A DNA stretch of 64,000 bases, from NCBI GenBank assembly GCA_021401465.1, contig JADDMT010000077.1, positions 1 to 64,000 of the forward strand, written 5' to 3'. The notes under the pieces were generated by a model. The model did not search any database. It worked only from the letters and a program-made list of their open reading frames with translations, and had not been told where the DNA came from. Below are positions 55,540 through 64,000 of this stretch, piece after piece. The DNA comes from Teratosphaeria epicoccoides (Eukaryota > Ascomycota > Dothideomycetes > Mycosphaerellales > Teratosphaeriaceae). A program made the translations under genes and the position numbers. Within the stretch, counting starts at the first letter, position 1; every line of letters starts with the position of its first letter.

Positions 55540-56099
55540 GATTAAAGAAGGACGCGACTTAAAGGATCGGCAGAGAACAGAGCGCGGTATATCCTTCTTA
55601 GTCATGTAGGTCTAGTAGCAGGTTAGTAAAGGATAATATCTATAGCATGTAAATATGCACATACTACGAATTACTGTCTAATGTAGCTACGTGGCGTCTA
55701 TTAATGCAGAAGAAGGAGGGGACGCGATGTTTATAGTATCTTGCGACACGCGAGTGTCATCTAAATTCGGCTACCCCTGAAATTACGCTTCCCTATTAGC
55801 CGGCAGTACTTTTAGCTTACTAGCGGTATGCTATTAAAATACCGCTAGTAGAACTAGCCTCAGTTAGCATTAATTCTTTAATGATAGCTAGTATAGGTAC
55901 TATAAAACATCCGCGCTATATAGCACGTCTGCCTATATGACATAGCCTAACAGATGTAGTTACTCTGCAGTAGATCCTACGTATATAGTAGTAAGATTCG
56001 TTCTGCATGCGAGAGAATATCCTGTACGTATTATTCTAAAGGCCTTCGAGCCGCGTTTAAACTATAACAGCCATACTACCTTCGTGTTAACCCTAGGTA

Positions 56100-56720
56100 A
56101 TTGTCGACTTCTAGACTGTCCGCTGCTAATAGTTTGACGATATCTTGTATAGTAGATGCCGAAAACTAACCTCCCCTACTCGTGTCTGTAACGCCTCTGC
56201 TATCGCCAGGAATTTGAGTTGTAATTCCCTGCTACTACTAAAGAAGGCGCTTGTTTCCTAGAACATGCGCTCCTTCGCTGCTATTAACTGCGCAATTCGG
56301 CCAAGTAGGCTAAGCTGCTCTATCCGTTCTTCTAACGCAGCGTATAGGCGTAGGTAATCGTCGTGTCGAAGTATAAGGCCTGCTTTAATCGTGCCTATAC
56401 TCTACTATTATAGCGCCTTAGGTTTGTAAATTGTGCCGCGCTAGGTCTTAGAGGTTCTTGTCGAGGAAACACGCACACTCATTGTTCGGGCTATGCCTAT
56501 ATCATGTCTGTTTGAATTATAGATGTTAGGATTACTCGAAACATGCGTTGTTTATACTCGTTAGTCTCTTGGCTAACTTCAGATAAAAGATACGGCAGAC
56601 CCTTCCGCACTTTTCGTACCTTATCGCTATAGCCGTAGCTGTCGTATATGCGACGCCGTATTGTCTATCTTCTAGTCCGCTACGATACTATCTGTAGCAG
56701 GCATGATCTAGACGCTAGGG
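56100..56720 (-). pseudogene. unknown minus-strand reading frame
   Basis: Two overlapping frames read as protein: RRRIYDSYGYSDKVRKVRKG then YLLSEVSQETNEYKQRMFRV, and after a frame change HDDYLRLYAALEERIEQLSL then RIAQLIAAKERMF and LKFLAIAEALQTRVGEV. The latter is a clear amphipathic helix region. No family was recognised. It may be an accessory gene of the same composite element. Confidence 0.4.
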
Positions 56721-57340
56721 TCCTAATAATTGTAGCACTTAAGACACGCATATAAGAACAGGATACTCGAGCCTATGCGCGCAAGGCAACTGTTTCCTTG
56801 CCTAACATGTACTAACTTTGACTAGTATCTCTAGTAGGTAGTAGAGAATAGTCATATCCTAGACAGATTTAACAAGATAGCTAGGTTTATCAGGCTAGAT
56901 TACAGGTCGAAAGATAAGGCCATGATTATAGGGGACTTCGTGACTACTAATCCTATTGTCAAAGGCTAGTAAGACGACCCTTAGTTGCTTATATCGACTA
57001 TGAACAAAATTAAGAGTAGCGTAACTCTTGTACCTGCCGACGCTATCATGATACTAGATGACAACTTAAAACAGCAGTCGACTAGGCAAGCCTGTAGCAG
57101 GGTTAGTCGCACTAGATTAATGCAGTTAGCGCGATTAACAGAGGCAATGAGATTTTACTAGGTTACGCTATAGAGCTAATTCGGAGAGTAGACTATGAAC
57201 TGTTAGCAGACTAGTAATGACTTCATTAATACTATGCGCGATAATTAGGGCGAGTAGAGAGGCATAGGATCGTACGGGCTACGTAGGCTAGCGTAAGATA
57301 ACAGATTAACTAGGGTTTAACTACAATCTTGTGATAGAGT
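56720..57340 (+). pseudogene. SF2/SNF2-type helicase C-terminal fragment
   Basis: The plus-strand frame with TAG breaks reads CLTCTNFD, then SHILDRFNKIARFIRLDYRS, DKAMIIGDFVTTNPI, QLLISTMNKIKSSVTLVPAD, IMILDDN and RQACSRVSRT. This follows the order of SNF2 helicase motifs IV to VI: the 'DGS' region, the 'LLSTxAGGxGLNL' region, 'Vil-D-WNP', and 'QA--RxxRIGQ'. The canonical GLN and GQ residues are not kept. The N-terminal ATPase lobe is not found upstream. SNF2 helicases remodel DNA-protein complexes; this copy is dead. Confidence 0.55.
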
Positions 57341-58095
57341 AATGCTAGTAGTTATGCGCGAGTAGTATCGTTTTAGATAGCGACTATACAAGCACCTCAT
57401 CTGATAGAGTATATGCATAATACCGATTATCTTGTCTGTTCGAATGTACTTGACAACTACTAAATGCTAGTAGTATACTAGCGGTACGTCTACTACTACT
57501 ACGTTAAGGTCCGACCTATAGATCGCTACTACATGTTATAAACCCTTATAATCGACAGATAACGACTGCTAGTAGTATACTAGCGGCACTCCTACTACAT
57601 CTACGCTACACATCTAAGCCGCTAGTAATAGAGGGTATAACTCTATGCATATAAATACTATACACTTTAGATTTATATATGAAACTACTCGAAATTCGGG
57701 ATTCCTAGCCAAAATAGCGCTCGTACTACCTGCGATCGACAGAATAAGTTAGCTAATATAACTGCCGCTAGTATACTCCTAGCACATCCATTTTCGTCTA
57801 CTCTAGGCCCTCCTTTACTACTACACTCTAATAACACTCGATTCTTCTATTAACCTAAACACTAACCCTAACTACGCATAGCCAGCTAACAGGATAAACC
57901 GTCTAAGCGGTAATCAGCTACCCGCGTAGCACGCGTACCTTTCTAGGGGTTAGGTGTTTATAGTGATTAACGCGTCTATAAGCGCTATAGCCTTTGTAAC
58001 ATACTACGTCGACAATAGCTTCACAGCGCATACTATACTACACAGGCTACAGCAAGGCATTAAAAGGTCATAGTAGTCATGCCTAGCATGTTCCT
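57341..58095. other. non-coding RIPed stretch
   Basis: No gene was recognised. It contains three of the TACTAGCGG motifs. It is the 5' flank of the Plavaka-like transposase frame. Confidence 0.4.
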
Positions 58096-58101
58096 ACCTA
58101 C

Positions 58102-61100
58102 ATGGCGGCGAAGTTTTAGCACTTCATTAATCAGAGCACTATAGATCTTAGACCTGACAAGAAATACGCGTCAGATTTAAACATCTCCTTAGACTCGAAC
58201 GACAGAGTCGAAACTTAATTAGCAGATGATATCCTCGCCTACGAGGAGGGGGCATTAGTCGACGATGCTACGGGAGTAGATAGGCAGTATGTTGCAAACG
58301 AGGAACTAGTCATAGTCGTCGAGCCTGTGTTTAATGAGGCTTACATGTAAGAGAAAGAGATAGCAGCGACAGCTAGGGCAATCGACAATGACAGTAGTGA
58401 CATCGACGCGCTTAGTCTCTACGACGACCTAGCAGCATTTACAAGAGACGCTACATCTCTAGATAGACGATATGGAGACACAAATGGCAGCCAAACAGGT
58501 AGGCTACACGGCGTCACGAGCAAGCATAGCTCGGCTTTAATCCATATGCGCGCTAGTAGGCTGTTATCTACTAGGTGTAAGCAACTATACAAGCGGACAC
58601 CTTTTAGCGTAGGTAGTCTCATAGTAGGCAGGCTAATCAAAGTGTACGTTAAGCCGCAATCCTACCGAGTTAGTAATAACCTTGACTAGGTCTAACGAAC
58701 AGACAGATAAGGAACTTAACGAATAGGGCTATACCTTCTTCTAAAGTAATGTAGATATAGCATTCGCATACTAGCTCTTACATAAAGGCATTTCGAGTAA
58801 CGCTATCGATCGGTTATTCAAGAATCCCTGGCTGTAGAAGATCCACGAACTGCTTAGCTTTTAGTTAGGCGTAGAGCTTAAGGACAAGATCTAAGAAGTA
58901 AGTGCCTACTAACTACTATTCATTGCAAAGTAGAGTATTACGAACATCGAATTAGAATCTCCATAGTCGACCTCTAGTGTCAAGACGGTGCCTCTAAGGC
59001 ACTAGAAAGTCGAAGACGTTATGCGCTTTCTTATAGGGCACAAGGGTTTCAGGAATGATCTCGTGTACGCGCCTTATCGCCTCGAGACTCTAGATAACCT
59101 GCCTAGGCGGATCTATTAGGACATAGCCTCTACAGACTAGTAGTAGGACAAACAGAAAGAGCTTAGAATAGACGGAGCAACAATTATGCTACTAATTCTT
59201 GCTAGTAACAAGACACAGGTTACTAATTATCAAGGTGACCTGATCGCATGGCTAGTGTACTTGACAATTAGTAACCTGCCTAGATCGGTTCGTAACTCTA
59301 ACTATCGACTAGGTAGCGTGCTCCTAGCGATGCTACTAGTAGTCAAAGGCAGGAAAGGAAGCATTAGGGACGAGCTATACTATCGCTACATGAAGACAAT
59401 GTTCGACCCTATTACTAAGCTCGCTGCGGGCGAGGGCCTCGACGTCTTGTATGCGGATAGCAAGACACAGCGATGTTTCCTAAATATCGCAGTATACGCG
59501 AGCGACTACTAAGAACAGGTAATGATTACAGGCATGAAGAATAACCGCTACTACATAATATGTATAATCAATCCAGAAAAACGCGAAGACCTTAAAGCGG
59601 TTACGCTATAGCGGATACATAAGGACACGTAAATACAAATCATGCTCTAGCGAGTAGCGAAGAAGGACTAGGGCAGCCATGTGTACGACCTACTAAACTT
59701 CGCATTTAGGTACCCTAGCCTAAATATCTACAAGACGCTAATAGTAGACGTGCTCTACTAACTCTTTAAGGGCATATTAATGTACGTCATAGATTAGACG
59801 CGAGATTTGCTTAAGAGTCGACTACCTCTGTCTTCGAAGCGAGCTAGAGCGGCACTCCTACAAGCCGAGGGCTAGCATAAAGTAGTAAGAAAGAGTAACA
59901 AAGGCAAGACTGTCGTAGATTATTAACTAGATGTTATTATCGACTATTACTTCGCGGCGGTGCCTGCATTTAGGAACCTCTAGGTGTTTAGCCAGATGTC
60001 TGTAGTAAGCTAATAGACAGGCTAGGAGTAGAAGAGTGTGCTATGACAGTTGCTCCTAGTCTTCGTGCTACTATTAGAAGAGGCTAAGGCACATAGCGCT
60101 ATCTGGTTCTTGCAGGCAATAGTAGACTTCTCTTAGTTAGCGTAATATCCTTTACATGATAGCGAAACGCTCTAGTTTATAGTCCTCGCCCTATTCCGAT
60201 GCAACTAGTATAAAGAAGAGTTCAGGGAGTACCGTATAAGCAAAGAAGAGCTAAGAAAGAAGAAAGCGTAGACAGAGCGAGTAGAGGAGCCTAAGACAGT
60301 AGACAATGTGTGTAAACTGTAAGGGCACTTCAATTTTCCTAAGTTTTATGCCCTTATACACTACGTAGACATAATACGGCTCTTCGGCAATGCGCTAGAC
60401 CTCGACACTAGCTACTTCGAACACAAGCATGTCGAATACATCAAGAAGCTATTCAGATTGACTAACAAGAAGAACAGATAGGAGGACTAAATCATGGAGC
60501 ACTTCTAGCGAAAGATTACTATGCTCACATTCTTTGATACTAGCCTAACGTTCTAGCAGCAGACTAAGGCCGAACGTCGAGAGGCTCAGGAGCGCGAAGT
60601 GCCTTAACCGATAGAGCAGAAGGATATTAAAGCCTTCCTTAGCTAGCGAAGGCTAAGATCTAGCTAATCGTTACTAGGTAGAGACATATAGAGGACAGTT
60701 AGTAATGTAGTAGCATACATAGGGCTAGAGGTAGGGCCTTACTTCTGTCATGCTACTATAGTGTTTGTTAGAGAGTACTAGGCGTCATCTAATATAACAT
60801 CGATGTCGAATATAATGCATCTTAATCCTAACAGGATCGAGGGAAGACCGGATTAGGTCGACGATTTAGATGTATCTTTCTATGCTAGTGTACGGTGCTA
60901 GAAGATGTATTATAAGGATCCTGACGATCTATCTGCAACTAAGCCAGACGTCGTTAGATGTACCCTGAACTAGTAAGGAATCCAGGATAATCGCTGTAAC
61001 GACTAGCTCTAGGTCTAGGAGTACGAAGTGCCGCTAGTTACAGACGAGACTACTAGTGTTAATAGACAAATCGACCTAGTCGTCGCCTTCGAGGGCCGGC

Positions 61101-61740
61101 TGCCTGCTCGCCTGTTGTATGTCGTAACCTTCCGAGACAAGAAATCGCGCGTCATAGTAGATAGCTATAACTACATAATACTAGCACATAATAAACGTCC
61201 GACCTACATAGGTGTATTCGTAGACCTATTCTGGCCGAAAGATCCGGCTAGAAGAGCAGACGATATTCATAGCATGATAGTAATCATAGCGATGCGTTCT
61301 AGCCTATAGGAAGGTACTCTGCAAGGTCGCTACATCTACGGGCTTACTAGCGTCTACTATAGCATCCATGTTATGCTAACAGACAAATATGACACCTCTA
61401 GCTAATGTGACATGTACATTAATAACACTGCCGACTTTAAGACTAACAACTTTATATACAATGCGGACTAGGAGGAACAAGAGTCTAGGGTAGTAACTAA
61501 ACACAAGCTACATCGCCTGAATACAGCTAAGGAGCGCGATATTGCGGCTACTAGTAAGGAAGGGCCGCTATCGCTCAAGCGTGGCGTCGCTAGCAGCTCT
61601 ACTTAGGACTAATCGAGGAGAAACAAACGTAAACGATCATGACATGCGTAACGAATGCTATACTAGTAAGCTCGATGAAGGTAGCACGCCGCAAGGAGGG
61701 CTCCTAGCACGCAGTTCTTCTAGCTAGCGCTAGTAGACTT
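58102..61740 (+). pseudogene. Plavaka-like (CMC superfamily) DNA transposase
   Basis: Starting at ATG 58102 (ACATGG), a plus-strand frame of about 1200 codons runs to about 61740, broken by TAG/TAA and by one frame shift near 58680. The open 108-codon patch 59186-59512 carries the hallmark LILASNKTQVTNYQGD, then AWLVYLTISNLPRSVR, then GEGLDVLYADSKTQRCFL and VYASDY. Fungal Plavaka transposases read very similarly here (SSDKT-L, WPVYLTIGN, ADG-R-VFP-LAAYVADY). The C-terminal patch 61028-61309 (NRQIDLVVAFEGRLPARLLY, then RPTYIGVFVDLFWP) fits the downstream part of the same protein. It would cut and paste DNA. Terminal repeats were not identified. Confidence 0.7.
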
Positions 61741-61889
61741 GACGACTTAGCTACTTAGCTAACCTATGCCGTAGTTAAACATGATGCTAATCAGGGTAGG
61801 CGACATAATAACTCCTTCGTAGATCTTGTTACAAAGCTTAGCTAGGAGCTAGAAACATAACTAGTTAGCATATGTATGTATGATTAGTC

Positions 61890-63369
61890 AGAATCGCGGC
61901 TACTAACCTTAAGAAAGGGAAACTCGTGTTTAGCAATAACGGCTGCGAGCTTCTTTTCGACAGCAGGCATGTCGCCAAGAGGTAGATGCTTAGTAAGTTC
62001 TCAAGAAAGTCATGAATTGCCGCCTATTATAGCTAGAGGCAGGTCTTCTACCTACGTGCATAACTACTTATTAGTCATGCCGCAGGATTAGTAGTTAGTA
62101 CTACTAGCCGAAAGTCTCTTATTGCATGCACATCTCTCTGCTAGCTAGCGTCTAGGCAGCTAGCTAGCTTATCTACCTCGCACATTTACTACCCTTTCTG
62201 TAGAGCCTTCGCTACCTGTCGTTCTAGCGCACGTCTCTCTGTACGCGACAATTCCTGTTTAACTTGATTAAGAGATATCGTAACCATGGGCTTAATAAGG
62301 AGAGTGTATAAGAGCTTGACCTAGAAACCCCTCTGCCTAGGAGCAGTACTACTAATCTTGCTATTAAGCTATTTACGCTACGCTATGTCGACTTTAACCT
62401 CTAACGCCGCGGTTAGATAGCTGACACGGGTTCTTGCTCGCTCGACAAATAAGCCATAGAGAGCAGTTAACTAATCTGTCAGGTAGTAAGTCAGAAAGTC
62501 TGCGTAGAGGGACACCTTACTTACTATACTAGGCTTAGCGAAGAAAGCAAGCATAGATCTCCGCGCCCTCGCTAATTCGTCCTAGCTAGCGATTATGGTG
62601 TACTGCGTGATTAGACAGTTAAAGCCAGGACTTAGTAGGGCAGGGTGCTAAACATTCTGAATGCGTAATAGTAACAAGGCCTAGTCTCTTATAGTGTACT
62701 CTTGATAGGCTATAGAAGTAGCCTCGCTTAGTTAGTGTAAGAGTAGCTGCTAGCTAGGAGCAGGCTCCTTCTAATCCAAGATTAGCTAGCCGTTGTCACT
62801 AACTAGCTTGCGTAGCTAGCAGATTAGCCCCGAATAGACCTGTAGCTTAAACATCTCTAGCATGCCCTTTGCAAATACTATCTAAAAGCCGTTAGGGCAT
62901 CTAGCAGCCTGCTTGATGCTAGCTGTAGGGGTGCGACTAAGCCTCGCCTAGATGAAGCGCTACGAGTCCACGCTTCCCTAGTAGTCCTGCATAGTACTAA
63001 AGATTAGTTAGTAATAGTATTGCCTCTAAGGCCTAGCTATAACACATACTACTAGCTCTTATCTAGCATCTTAGCACAGAAGTCTAGGAAGTATACACTA
63101 TCTAGCGTAGCTAGCTTTGCACTCGCTAGGAGCCTAATCAGGCTACTGCTGCATGCGACGTCAAGTACCTTATACCTAGCTTGATGCTCTACCTAAGGGG
63201 CGTAGTTAACAAGATCCTCGTAGGCATCAAAGTCCGGATATGCCTTCTGTAGCGCGACGGCGGCTTCTGATACCTAGACGGTATCGCGGACGTAGTCGGC
63301 CGCGAACTCGGCGTGCTTAGAACCTACACTAATCGCTAGCTCTAGGTCTAGGGTCGGATTCGTTAACAT
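61890..63369 (-). pseudogene. unknown accessory ORF converging on the Plavaka-like gene
   Basis: ATG at 63369 starts MLTNPTLDLELAISVGSKHA, then FAADYVRDTV, AYPDFDAYEDLVNYAP and LIRLLASAKLATLDSVYFLD. After a frame change near 63000 it reads SIKQAARCPNGF, FAKGMLEMFKLQVYSGLI, DELARARRSMLAFFAKPS, and SLNQVKQELSRTERRALERQ near 62240. Breaks are TAG/TAA. No family was recognised. The size (about 480 codons) and convergent layout suggest a second gene of the same transposon. Confidence 0.45.
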
Positions 63370-64000
63370 AGTAGGTTTGGATTCTACTAGCGCGTCAGTT
63401 TATAGTCTCGTCATATAAGCATATAATGCTTACATGCTGTAGTGTTATTAGTATGCTAGTATCTATATAGATGCTAAAGAAGAAGCCGAGTACTAGATGA
63501 GGTAGTTGTTTGAAAGAAAGAAGTTTAGGGCACTAAGCTTCTTTTGTATTTTAGCAGCTATAGGTCATGTGCTCCGCATAGTCGCTAACCGCACACGTTA
63601 CATCGTCACATCATTAGCTTCTGCCTGAAAAATGACTAGAAATAGAAGGCACATGACGTTACTACCTAAAAAATGGCTAGAAACGGAAGGCACGCGACGC
63701 TGTCACAGATTCGGTTAAATATTACACACTACTGCCTAGGCACATGACTAAATGAAGAAGGCACGATATCAGGCGATTCTGCCTTAAAAGGCAGTAAAAA
63801 ATGATCCTCGTAGTTGTGACCTACGGACCTTATCTACTACTATACGGAGGCATTAGGAATAGTAGCAACTGCGACATAGTTACACTAACGCTAGCTCGAC
63901 GGCAGCATGTGTACTTAGCAGACATAGCTGCATAGGATAGATGTCGCCATATTTGCTGCTTCTTTGTTAAGAGCGATAACTACCTACATGTAGCACATAG
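63370..64000. repeat. non-coding end of window with a 41-bp tandem repeat
   Basis: Two imperfect 41-bp units lie at 63624-63664 and 63665-63705 (CCTRAAAAATGRCTAGAAA...GGAAGGCAC-type), with a third partial unit near 63733-63770. No gene was found. It could be the end of the composite DNA transposon. Confidence 0.5.

Larger units (their letters stand above)
53160..57790. repeat. dispersed TACTAGCGGTA motif, often as hairpins
   Basis: Copies of (G)TA(T)ACTAGCGG lie near 52433, 53161, 55821, 57474 and 57576. Inverted copies CCGCTAGTA lie near 55844 and 57770. Near 55819-55851 two copies face each other (ACTAGCGGTAT ... ATACCGCTAGT), and near 53160-53205 a similar fold occurs. None was noticed in the retrotransposons. 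They may be subterminal transposase-binding repeats or small MITEs. Confidence 0.45.

Noticed and set aside
58419..58640. 73-codon minus-strand frame
   Set aside because: It is a shadow of the Plavaka-like transposase frame.

Overview
This window looks like a chromosome segment of a filamentous ascomycete (Pezizomycotina, possibly Dothideomycetes). It has spliced genes with short GT-AG introns (50-73 bp). It carries fungal gene families: a DFQG-type fungal kinase, a C2H2/3CxxC zinc-finger gene, a fungal deaminase, and a winged-helix plus TPR half of an NLR-like protein. Its transposon sequence bears the mark of repeat-induced point mutation (RIP): long reading frames stay aligned but are broken by TAG/TAA codons that fit CAG/CAA/TGG changed by C-to-T or G-to-A. 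No tRNA, rRNA or CRISPR array was seen.

Layout. 1-6.6 kb is RIP-damaged LTR-retrotransposon debris: an LTR sitting in the RNase H region of an older chromovirus, a coiled-coil fragment, and gag-protease of another Gypsy. 6.6-13.2 kb is a non-RIPed gene island: an NLR-like C-terminal gene, a SIRT5-like sirtuin and a three-exon hypothetical gene. 13.2-15.7 kb is decayed sequence. 15.7-17.1 kb is a Tad1-like LINE, 5'-truncated and much less mutated. 17.1-24.5 kb is a second gene island: kinase, zinc-finger gene, DUF7587-like protein and a two- or three-exon deaminase protein. A ~1.03 kb pogo/Fot1-like element with terminal inverted repeats closes this island at the 5' end of the deaminase gene.

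25.75-40.81 kb is one Copia element on the minus strand, with 192-bp LTRs and a 5-bp target duplication. It carries a complete Gypsy chromovirus (copy A, 27.52-35.68 kb) nested near its 3' end. 41.4-42.7 kb is a LINE ORF1. 44.05-52.22 kb is a second full-length chromovirus (copy B) of the same family in inverted orientation. The two copies differ in length by 1 bp, have 360-bp LTRs and each has its own perfect 5-bp target duplication. 52.2-63.4 kb holds DNA-transposon-type sequence: a Plavaka-like (CMC superfamily) transposase reading frame, an SF2/SNF2 helicase C-terminal fragment, and several unrecognised RIP-damaged reading frames on the minus strand.

The most unusual content is extra coding capacity in the retroelements. 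Both chromovirus copies contain a 496-codon frame (1488 nt, stop included) ANTISENSE to gag-pol, between pol and the 3' LTR, with its own TATA box and a Cys-rich amino end. The Copia element has a ~370-codon lysine-rich frame in SENSE orientation between pol and the 3' LTR. The 52-63 kb block may be one large composite transposon with accessory genes. The two host islands carry several families often linked with fungal self/non-self or genome-conflict functions (NLR/TPR, deaminase, DUF7587, kinase); that link is inference.
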